Assembly: GCA_017979445.1 (NCBI GenBank)
Contig: CM030717.1
Location: 11,824,139-11,888,138, forward strand
Reading direction: 5' to 3'
DNA length: 64,000 bases
Origin: Akebia trifoliata
Lineage: Eukaryota > Streptophyta > Magnoliopsida > Ranunculales > Lardizabalaceae
Below the pieces are notes generated by a model. It did no database searches, was not told where the DNA came from, and saw only the letters and a list, made by a program, of their open reading frames with translations. Shown here piece after piece: positions 9,882 to 21,800 of this stretch. Numbering within the stretch: the stretch's first letter is position 1; every line of letters begins with the position of its first letter. A program made the translations under genes and the position numbers.

Positions 9882-12800
9882 GTATGCCCCCCTTATACTT
9901 CCAAACCCTCTTCATTTAATGCATTTTCTCTCCATTTGCTTTCTTTTTGGCAAGTTCTTTCTTGCCCATTACCAAATCGATTCGATCGATTGTGACATTT
10001 TTATTTGAATTCTAGATTGAATGTTTGTTTACTGAGAACTTTAGGGTTCCATTCATGAATTCTGTTATAAATGAAAACCTGATCGACATCCAATTGCCGT
10101 TGTTAGAACCAAAAACTGGTTCTGTAAATCTATAATGTTGGAAATGAAAATTTCAATACCTAGGTTTGAAAATTTTGCAAATTTGGAACTTTGGACAAGA
10201 TAAACCATTTTATTCGGTTTATAATTATATATTTTAAACCGTCCTTAATATTCAAAAGTTATAATTTCTTTTTTATAAAATAAGGTGGATTTGAAGAAGC
10301 TTAGGCCTTGCTTGGTACACTACAAATCATTTGCATTTGCAAATGGTTTGCAATGCAAATGGTTTGCGATGCATGATTTACTATTGCTTGGTAACCATTG
10401 GAATTGGTCGGTCTTTGCAATAAAATTTTTCATTGTGATTTTGCTAATGTTCTGCAGTACCTTTTGTGCCGCAAATCAAACCGCAAATCATTTACTAAAA
10501 CTTCTTAAGAATGTAGGTGATCCATGCAAATCATTTGCATTGTGTAACCAAGCACCAATAAAATTGATAACAGAAAATTATTTGCATTTGCAAATGATTT
10601 GCAGCTTACCAAGCAGGGCCTTAGTCACAACCGACTTTAATTGACTCGGTCGACGTTTTCAAAATATTGGACGAGTTGTATTAGATCTTGGATGAGTCAA
10701 TGTCAAGGGCGATTCGCATTGAATATCCAGCTCATTCGTGAATGATACCAAGGGTGAGATGACTCGCTCTCGGACGATTTTTAAACCCATGGCTGTATTT
10801 CAACACCACCAAAATAAAACACATAAGATGCGCCTTAATTTACAGAACTCTAGAGAGGAGAGGGAAGTATAATGAACTAGAATAAAATACCTTTTATAAT
10901 AAATGATCTCACAATTTTTTCTCTCTTAAATTACTCAACTTCTAATTTTTCTAAGACAATTTCAAACAAAACGTATCCCTAAATTCTCAATTCAAATCCT
11001 AACCAAACTAACGAAAAGACAGCGAGAGTGGAGTAGGGGACCGAGGTAGCTGAACAATTATAAATCTGTGTCTCTTTGTGTTTTTCTCGAAAAAGGTGAT
11101 GTGGAGATATAGAAATCATATAATGGATTGGTAAATGAAAAAGTGGTTGTAGGGGACATTGATGAATTCTTGGTTGATCTCGTCCCCACTGCAAGGAGAA
11201 GGTTTTGGGATCCAATCTCGTAATGCAGCAAGGTGATCAGTTTTGATATGCATTTTAGAGCTTTTTTAAAGTTCTAAACTCAAAATTACAACTAAAATGA
11301 TTTCTCAATCAGATATGAATCAGAGATTTACTGAAATTAAGGAATTGAGTTTCATAATTATGAATCAGGACTAACAACTACAAATAAAATATGACGATGG
11401 AGAAATTTATTTTTGATTGAAGAATATGTAAACTAGATTCACGATAAAACTCATATTAAGAAATAAATGAGAATTAAAATCTAAGAGAAAAACTTAATGA
11501 ATCTAACGTGAATTCGATCTTATATTGATTTGCATGAATTCTCCAAATCTAAATGGAATTCTTCTTCTATTATTCTTGAGAGCTGAAACTCCGATCTTTT
11601 TTTTTTGATCGATAAAGATGAATTTATTAAAAACCAAAAAAAGAGTGGGGGGTTGAGAGGACCCTCCCAAAACAAACAAAGACACAAAAACGCTATACAA
11701 GAAAATTAACCTGACAAGGAACAAACCCTATCCATCTTACAACAAAATCCTCAAAGAAAATCCCCCCGAATTCTCTATAAAGTTTACTCCAAGTGAAAAG
11801 AAACTCCAAGATTGATAAAACTAATCGATCAAACGTAGAAACTTTTCTTTCAAAAATGCCCCCATTCCGATCTAACCAAATTCCCCAACAGATCGCAGAT
11901 GGAATCAAGAACCAAAGAATCCGTTTTGACGACGTGAACGAACTACCCCAAGCCGACCAAGACTCCAAAGTCTGTTTAACTGAGCAAGGAAAACACCCCT
12001 CTAATCCGAACAAAGATAGGAAGTGCGTCCATATAAGGTGTGCCACTCGGCAATGAATAAGAAGGTGATCCACCGATTCAGCCTGAGATTTACACATACT
12101 GCATTGATTCGACGAAATAAGGCCTCTTTTGATTAACTGGTCCATAGTTGGGAGTCTTCCCAAAACCGCCATCCACAGAAAAATTGAAATCCTAGGAGGA
12201 ATCTTGCCTCCCCAGACAAAGTTGTGAGGGAAGGACAAAGTACTCCTAGGAGCAATCCCAGCATACAAAGATTTAACTGTGAATTTCCCATCCCTAGTAC
12301 TGCTCCATAGTCTCTGGTCACCCGAAGTACTCCTGCTGTAGCTATTCTCCACCAAACTCACTAATCTCCCTAATATCTCCACCTCCCAATTATTGAAAGT
12401 TCTTCTAAAACCAAAATCCCAATTTGTCACCCCATTTGTGAAATTTTTGACAAGAGAGATAACTTGGTTATTTATTGAGGATAGAGCAAAAAGATCGGGG
12501 AACAAGATCTTAAGAGGTCCTTCCCCACACCACCAATCCTCCCAAAATCTCACCTTACTCCCATTCCCAACTTTGAATTTCACTTTCTTCTTAAATAATG
12601 GAAGTCTTCTGAGGATTCCTTTCCACAGCCCACACCCTACAGCTCTTCTAGTCGGCACTCTCCCAATTATTCCTGCTCACCCCAAATTTATCCACTATTA
12701 CTTTCCTCCAAAGACTATCCTCCTCCTCCCCAAACCTCCAAAGCCACTTCCCCAATAAAGCCGAATTCATAGAACCAAAATCTCTGAAACCCAAACCCCC

Positions 12801-15800
12801 ATTCTTCTTAGGCATACAAAGCTTCCTCCAACTTACCCAATGATGTTTTCTCATATCTCCTTTGCCATGCCACAGAAAATCCCGACAAATTCTATCCAGT
12901 TGAACTTCTACACTTTTCGGCAGAGAAAACAGAGAGAAAGTATAGATAGGAATACTAGCCAAAACACTCTTGATAAGAACGATTTTCCCTCCTTTCGATA
13001 AAAGTTTCGCTTTCCAAGAACTTAATCTCCTTCGCGTCTTTCTAGCACCGGGTCCCAAATATCTTTGCTCGTATAATTCATACCCAAAGGAAGACCCAAA
13101 TAAGTCGATGGAAGAATCCCCGTCTGGAAGCCAATTGAAGCTGCAGCTACCTCCGCCCCTTTCGCCTCTCCCACCAAAAAAAGCTTGCTTTTACAAAGAT
13201 TTACCGGAATACCAGAAATTGCTTCAAAACAATCCAAAATGTTGCTCAAGAAACTCAGTTGCCTCGGCGAATAATCCAAAAAAATCAAAGTATCGTCCGT
13301 GAACTGAAGATGAGAAATCACAATACCACCGACCTTGGTGGAGAAACCTGACAACTCACCACTTTCCACCGCCTTATGCAACATTCTACCCAAAGCTTCT
13401 ATAACTATCACAAACAAGAAAGGCGACAACGGGTCTCCTTGGCGGAGCCCTCTCGAGCTTCTAAAATACCCAGTTGGAAATCCATTAACTAAGATTGAGA
13501 AAGTTGGAGTGGATATACATTTCATTATCCATTGAACCCATCTCTCACCGAAACCCATCCTCCTCAACAAGTATTTCACCAGATTCCAATTCACATGATC
13601 GTAAGCTTTTTCTAGATCCACTTTGCAAACAAACCCCGGGACTTTTGCTTTCCTACGCGAGTCAATACATTCATTTGCTATTATGATCCCATCCAAAATT
13701 TGTCTTCCTGCTACAAAAGCTCCCTGTGCCAAACCAATAATATCACCCAACACCATCCTGAGCCTTGAGGCCAGGATTTTAGATATGATCTTGTAAATTG
13801 CGTTCACCAGACTAATCGGTCTCAAATCCTTAATGTCTTCCGATCCCGCCCCTTTTGGAATCAAAGCAATGAAAGTGCAATTAGAGCCCAAATCCAGGAA
13901 TCCTTCCCTATAAAAGCCCTCGACAGTCGTCAAGACATCGTCTTTAACCGTCGGCCAACAAGCTTTAAAGAAACCCAAAGAGAAACCATCCGGTCCCGGG
14001 GCCTTATCACTATCCAAACTATTAATCACCCCCCACACTTCATCCGCATCAAAAGGTCTCTCAAGCCACCTTTGTTGATCTTGAGAAATGCTATCAAACG
14101 GCAAGGAATCTAAAGTAGGCCTGTTCACGTGATCTTCCGTATACAAATTCTTATAGAATTGCACTACCCCTTCGCACAACTCCTCCTCTCCCACCTTCCA
14201 AGAACCATTAACCTGCAATTTTGAAATAAAATTGACCCGACTGTGAGCACTCGCCATACGGTGGAAGAAAGAAGTGTTCCTATCTCCCTCTTTCAGCCAG
14301 CGGACTCTCGACTTCTGTTTCCAAGTAATTTCCTCCATAACTGCTAACCTTTGAAATTCAACTTTCAGATTTGCTCTACGCATCCTCTCTTCTACCTCCA
14401 AACACTCCCTCTCCTCCTTATCATCGTACTCGTGTAACTCTAAAAGCACAGCGTTCTTCTTTTCCACCACGGACCCAAAGATTTCTTTATTCCAAATTTT
14501 CAACTTGTCCTTAGTAGCTTTTAGTTTCAGCCTCAGCACTTTCCCCGGCCTACCTTCAAAGGACATCCCATTCCACCAGGAGTGGATTAACTCATCAAAA
14601 CCTTGGTGCAACAACCACATATTTTCAAATCTGAACGGCATAGGGCGATTTCTTAACACCCCTGCTACCAAGGAAATAGGACAATGATCTGACACCGGAT
14701 TCGACCATTTCTCTTGAGATAACCTCCCAAAATGCTCTTCCCATCCCAAAGAGACAAGAAACCGATCCAGTCTTATAAGAGTTGGGTTCACCTGATTATT
14801 GGACCATGTGAACCTTCCCCCGCCAAGCGGAAGGTCAATCATCTCATTGTAGTCCACAAACTCTGAGAACCTGCGCATATTTGGAGTGATTCTCGAACCC
14901 CCACTCTTGTCGGCTGAAAAGCGAATAACATTGAAATCTCCCCCAACTACCCATGGTTTGTCACACCACCTTCTAATATCCTCAAGCTCGTCCCAGAATT
15001 GACTCCCCTCTTTCTCCAATGTCGGGCCATAAACCCCAGAGAAAACCCAAGTAAAGTCTTCGCCAATCAACCTACACACAACTGATATTGAGAAGGCCTC
15101 TGTAAGATAGTCTTCCATAGCAATCGTCTTCTTGTTCCACAAAACAATAATACCTCTCGACGCACCCAACGAAGGAAGAGCACACCACCCCATTGCTTTA
15201 ATCCCCCATAGCTCCTTAATCACCTTATCATCCACCCTTTCTAACTTTGATTCCTGCAAGACCACCATATGGGGCTTTTGTTGATGTAGAATGGCTTTAA
15301 CCGCTGCCTTTTTTGTCGCCGCATTCAACCCCCTAACATTCCAGGATAAGATTTTAATTGACATTTAAAGCAACTAAGCGCCTCCCGGCTCTCTTCCCTT
15401 TAGCTGTTTTAAGTGAAAATTCCTCCACTGATCTCTTGAGTTGAATAATTTCCTTCTTCAATCTCTTATTCCTCTCCTTAATCAGATCTTCACTACACGA
15501 CAAATGTCTCATAATCTTCAGCTTGGAAAATTCCTTCTGAAATCGATCCCTAGGCGACATCTCCACTAAACCCTGGTCCGAATATGAAACCCCACCCCCC
15601 GACAGAGGCCAAAGTCCCACCACCTTCTGCATGCAAAGTTCGACTCCCTTATTAGTCTTCAACGCCACATTGAGCAAAAGTTGAGCCACATTTCCGTCCT
15701 TTCGGACAGACATACCTACTTTCAACCCAGCCTCAAGCATGTTAGCCAGCACCTGCTCTGTTAATTCCATTAAACCACTCCTATAATCTTTACTTACAAT

Positions 15801-18800
15801 AACCAACTCTTCTGAATGTTCTGAACATTTAGACCTAACAGATACCTTCGTCTGCCGATGTATTGAGCACGAAACCCTCTCTTCCTTATCAGAACCTGGA
15901 TAAAGTCTACTCACCCAACTTGGATGACAGATACGCCTTCGAACACCGAGGCTCCCTGTAGATTTGACCATCCTTCCCATCTCATAACAGTTCGACCCCT
16001 GCACTTGTCCCCTAAAATCTCCCAACGCTGGCCAGGAAAAAATCAAACTTGGTAATAACACACCACCTCTGTTCTCCATAACAGAAAAAGCAAAACTGCC
16101 CCCTAAACCCTCTCCCAAAACCCACCTATCAGTCTGCGAACTTACCTCGAATCGTTGTCGGGGACCAAGTAAACCAGACGGTAAACGAACCTCTCCGGAA
16201 ACACGATCGATGCTGAGGTTGAGCTCTCTTTCCGTAACCTTACCCTTTCCGCCGATGATGCCCTGCCCCAGCCACGCTTGTTATCTTGCAAGAACACCCT
16301 CGTTCTTCACTCTTTGAGCTTTGAGAACCTCCTGCTGCACAGCTGAACCAAGCTTTAGGATCAACCTTAGTAAATTGATGGCTTCCAGTAACCTCCACTC
16401 TCTCTTCCTCAGATGATCTGCTAGACGAGAACGAAAAATCTTCGATAGCTAAATGTTGCAGGCTGGACTGGGTTTTAACAGCTCGACAACGAAGAGTTAG
16501 CCCGTGGGCCTTCTTAGCTCTCGGCCCGCCAGATTTCGCAAGACCACCCAGCCCAACTCTTACCTCAACAGTCCTCTTTCGACCTTTACGGCCTGTTCTT
16601 GGTCCAGTCGATTTAAGGAGACACCTACTACCCACCGAGACTTTACAGCCCAACCCGACTTCATTAAGATTATGGGCATCTTACAATAATTTTCGTTTCT
16701 TCTAATCATTGTTTTTCCTCTTTAATTATCTTGATTCTTGGCTCTATCACCCTCAAATCTGTCAATTTTACACATTCTTGGATTCATGAAGCTTTTATCA
16801 ACAATACTGATGTCTGATTCTCCTTCAAAATATTTGTATCAAAGTTTGAATAGTGGGTGGGCCCAACATGAGGTATAATAATAAAGTCCTCTTCATGCTT
16901 GCCTGCCAGGGGACTCAAAGGCGAGCATCGCACCAGATCAACCCAATCAAAGAGCAATTAGAACAATGAAGGCACCAATTGATAACAGTTAACCAAGATG
17001 AAACCCAACTAGCAAGCCCAATGGGCTGAAAACTGTTGCAAGGGAAAATGTGTGTTGATGCCCATAAGACAAAATTTTAATCACAATATTAATGAGATCC
17101 CTGGCAGCCTAGCTTAAGAGCCCTAAATGTTATCATCCCTATCATATTCTTCAAAGTTGACTTTTGTTGATGTTGCTCAGTTTCGATGTCTTCAATTGTT
17201 TTAGTCCAAGTACTATTGTACTATTTTCTACCACTGTAAGCAACATATGTGGCATGTACTGCCCATGCAAAGTGCCTTGTTAATAACCAAGAACGACCTT
17301 GACCCCAACTTTCATTCGTTGTGCCCCATTCCTGAATCAAAACATAAGTAGATTCTCACCCACTTATCACTTATATATGATGATGATCAAATGAATTTTT
17401 CTTTCTACGAACATTGTAGAACTTCTGTTAAAAAGCTGATGTTTGAAGCTTCCTATGTGATCTATTGTCATTTTATATTTGGTATTAAAATTTTTGCTAA
17501 CTTTCCCTAAATAAAACTAAGCTTTGGGAAAATTGCTCATTCATGTCGTCAACACAACCTACCGAGTGCTTTGAAGAAGGATAAACGCTTACAAGAGCTC
17601 TAGTTGCAACTAACATATCATTGATTTTATAAATCTGTTCAATCTATTTTGCAATCTAATTTTATGGGACTTTATAATTTCAACCTAGAATTCATAGTTT
17701 TTCAAAGTTTTTATGGCTTTCTTTAAGGAGTGTTGGGATGTAGTGAAAAGGGATCTGATGGAGGTGGTTCATGATTTTTATTGCAATGGTTTCTTAGATT
17801 TTGGTTCTAAATGCTCCTTTATATCGTTAATTCCTAAAAAGGAGGGTGTGGCGAACATAGCGGATCGGAGACCAATAAATTTGGTGGGAGCTGTGTACAA
17901 GATCATTTCTAAGTTATTGGCTGTGAGATTGAAAATGGTGTTGCCTAGGATTATTAGCTTGTCTCAGAGTGCATTCCTAAAGGGAAGAAAAATCATGGAT
18001 GGAGTATTTGTGGCAAATGAGTATATGGATTCCAAGAGGAGAGGAGGTGTACTGGGGTTGGTGTGCAAGATAGACCTGGAGAAGGCGTATGACTACATCA
18101 AGTGGAGCTTCCTTAGGTACTTGTTTGGTCGCATGGGTTTTGGGGACATACGGATTCGTTGGGTGATGTTGTGTGTTTCCTCGACATCTTTTTTGATTTT
18201 GGTGAATGTTACTCCTAAAGGCTTCTTTAGGAGCTCGAGGGGTTTTAGGCAAGTGGACCCTCAATCACCTTTCCTATTTTTAATTGTAGCAGAAGCTTTA
18301 AGTAGGATGTTGGGGAAGGTAAGTGGAACGGTGATCTTGTTGGGTTTCCTTGGGGCAAGGTGGACTATTGATCCCTCATTTACAATTTGCAGATGATCTT
18401 TTGGTGTTTGTGGATGCGTCTGAGAAACAAGTTGGTTTTCTAGGAGGTTTGTTGTGTTGCTTTGAAGTGGTTTATGATTTGGGCGTTAATTTTCGCAAGA
18501 GTAAAGTTTTTAGGGTTGGGGATGTTCTAAGAGCACACTTGTTGGCGACTTGTTTGGGATGCCAATTAGGGGAGTTTCCATCAACTTACTCAGGGTTATC
18601 TTTGGGATCAACTTACAAAAGTAAAGCAATGTGGGATCTTATGGTGGAAAAAGTTATAAGGTAGAGATCTTGGCAAGCAAGGTATTCGTCAAAATGGGGT
18701 AAGTTGATTCCTTTTTTTTGATAAGTTAAAATTTTATTAAAAAGGAACAAGGTGACTCTGAAATACAAACTCATAAAAAACGAAGCAAGAAACACTAGGA

Positions 18801-21800
18801 TTCCTTTAAATTACAAACCATATCCCACCTAGGAACGAAATTATCAAAGAGGATTCCTTTAAAGACTATACAATTCTCCCCAAAAGAAAAAAAACCCAAG
18901 ATGGATCGCAAGCTCTTTCCCTTAAAAAATACGCCTATTTCTCTCATTCCAAATACCCCAACAAATGGTGAAAGGGGTAAGACTCCAAAGGATCCATTTC
19001 GCACATTTGAATGAATAACCCCATGAACCCCACGTTTCAAAAAGTTACTTAATCCATCTTGGGAAGCAACCCCTTAAACCAAATAGACTGAGAAAAGGAG
19101 CCTAACCTCGTGAGCAAGATCATAATAGATGGGCAGATGATTCACCGTCTCCCCTCCCTTAAGCAAATCGAACAACCATTCGGGGTTTGAAAACCTCTCT
19201 TGATTAACTCATCCAATGTGGTAACTCTTTCCAATGAAGTTTGCCACATAAAAACGGAAACTTTAACATCCCAAACAAAAGAAGCTGGGAAAGTGATATT
19301 GGAAGAGGTAAGCTCCATGGCGTACATAGACCTTACCGAATAAACCCCATTCCTCGTGTCGTCCCAATGCATGAAATCAGCCCTATCCTCGCATAAAGTA
19401 GTGACTTCGACCAAATCCAAGAGCCTACCCACGCTAACAATCTCACGACTTAGACAAATAGTGTTTTGGCAAGTATATTGGTCTACTTCTTCTCTCTGCT
19501 TACCATGCCCCGGAGTGTGGAAGAAAGGTTGGTGAAATTATTTCGTGATTTTTTGTGGCATTACAGGTTTGGCAAAAGGAAGTACCACTTGGTGAGTTGG
19601 AAAACAAGTTTTTAAGCCTAAGGTGCAAGAGGGATTGTGAATCAGGAGACTCAAGGTAATGAATCAAGCTTTGCTTGGGACATGGTTGTGGAGATTCGGG
19701 GTGGAGATCAATAGTTTGTGGAGGAAAGGGGTTGCAGTAAAATTTGTGGTGGAGCCATTCGATTGGGAAAGTAACGCGGCTATCCTTTCGTTGTGGGGAT
19801 TTTTAAAGTTCTTATGGATAGGACTCCTTGGCTACTTCTGACTCTTGCGGGGAGTTAGAAGTCGTTTGGATAATTTAGATAAACAACTCTTTCGAAGAAT
19901 TACTCCGCGCAAGAGCAAAAAATTGCTCTTTATGAAAAAGTCGCTAAAACCTACTTCTCAATTTCGCATCTTGCGGGGAGTAATATTCTAACAACTCATT
20001 TTACCGAAATACCCCTAACTTTATTAATTTTCTACGAAAATATCCCATTTTAAACACATTATATTAATATTTAATATTTAAAATATTATATTATATTATA
20101 TTAATATTTATTATATTATATTATATTAATATTTATAGTTAAAATGTCAAAAACAGTATAGTTTGAAGGCATATTATGATACTAAAAAACAAAAAACAGT
20201 AACTAGTATAATATAAGGGTATTTTGGTCTTTTTTCTAGAAGTCATGAGAAGTCAATATGGTTCCCAAACAGACTTCCAGCACAAAAGTACTTCTGTCAG
20301 TACTTCACAGAGTTGATTGCCAAACGCCCTCTCTGCATAGAATTACTTTTCCAGCTCCTCCACAGAGTACTTCAGCTCCTGCTCTTTGGAACAGTAGTTC
20401 TGCTCTTGGTATCCAAACACGCCCTAAATGATTGGGAGTTGGAAGGGGTGTTTACACTGCTTCAGTGTCTAGAGGGTGTGAGATGCACCATCGATTTGGG
20501 TGATGCTCATCGTTGGGTCGGGACTTCTTCAGGATTATTCTCAGTTAGCTGCTTCTATGATTCCTTGACGACTACAACTTCTACTTCCTCTTCAAAGGAA
20601 GTGTGGGGTAAGAATATGCTATCAAATGTACCATTTTTCATTTGGTTTTGTGTGTGGTCTAGAGGAAGACCTTGACCATGGATCAACTAATGTTAAGAGG
20701 TATTCAAGGGCCTACATTCCCGTGTGCAACTGCACATTCGATTGCGACTGCGGCCAGAGCTCTCAGTTTCATCCTGCTAACGAAGAAGGCGACGGTCTCA
20801 CAGATCAGTTGGAAGCATTCCAGCTAGACGAACCAGAGGGAGACCACATGGCTAGCACGTCTAGTCCCATGCAGCACATGTTCGTTGACGCTATGATTGC
20901 GGGGTGACTCAATCGTCTTTTGAAAAGAGATGTAGCGATGTTGAAGAGACAATTATTTCACTTGCAAACATATCTAGGCAACATCAAATATATGACGAGG
21001 TTACTTGATATTGTAATCATCGTTGATCAGCCAGAAGAATATATGGCTTTTTGAGAATGTGTATTTTGGGAATTCCAACAATTTGTTTAATCGATACAAA
21101 TTGTGACCCGAATCTCACAGATATTTTGATTCCAACCAATGATGACGCCTTAGGAGCCAAGGAGACCATTGATCATCTTCTTCTCCATAGTGTTTTCTAG
21201 AGACAAGTTTGGAGCTTCTTCCATAACAAGTTTGGTGTGAAAGGGTGTTTTCCTACCTCTGTAAGGCCTTATTCTTGTCTTGGCGAGAGTGGGGGTGTTT
21301 TTTTAGCGATGCTAAAAGAGTGTTGCGGGGGATCACCCTGTATGCAATTTGTTGGGTTATTTGGAATGAATGTAACAAGTGTTTTGAAGGGAAAGAATTG
21401 TCATCGGCAGAGGTGTCTTTTACAGTGGTTTCGTGCATGGTTCAAAATATCGTCTTGTTTCATAATGTTTCGTATGAAAGATTTTGATTTTCCAGCATAT
21501 CGAGACGAAACAACAGAGAAAACGAAATATTAAAATCATAAAAAGAAAAGGATAGGGAGAGGGGAGAAGAATAAAGGAAAGAGAGATTTTGGGCGGCAGA
21601 GGAGTTCCAGAGAGAGAGAGAGGAGAGAGACCTTAAGACGCCGGAGTCACGCTGGGTTCTTCTTGGTGTTAGCTACTTCCTCCTCCTCCTCCTTCTCTGT
21701 TTTTTCTTTTTTTTTTCCTTCAAGTTTTCGAAGAAACGATGGGCTGGGCTGTTTTGATTTGAACGATTCTATGCCCTTGACCTTTGTCTCCTATGAAAGA

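Larger units (their letters stand above)
11599..16683 (-). mobile_element. LINE-A: 5'-truncated L1-type LINE, antisense to symplekin
   Basis: Read on the minus strand, the element runs from about 16683 through ORF1 remains and ORF2 (endonuclease, RT, zinc-binding RVT tail) to AATAAATTCATC, ATCGATC and an A-tract (T-run at 11599-11608). ORF1 overlaps ORF2 by 11 bases. It is the best-preserved element here, with a few frameshifts. The 5' end lacks the gag DUF4283 part, so it is probably 5'-truncated. No convincing TSD was found by eye. Confidence 0.88.

Noticed and set aside
11793..13686. Several plus-strand open frames of 60-121 codons
   Set aside because: Antisense shadows of the LINE-A ORF2; no independent domains.
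11599..16683. Target-site duplication of LINE-A
   Set aside because: Compared the bases next to the T-run (GAAACTCCGATC) with sequence after 16683; no convincing direct repeat.
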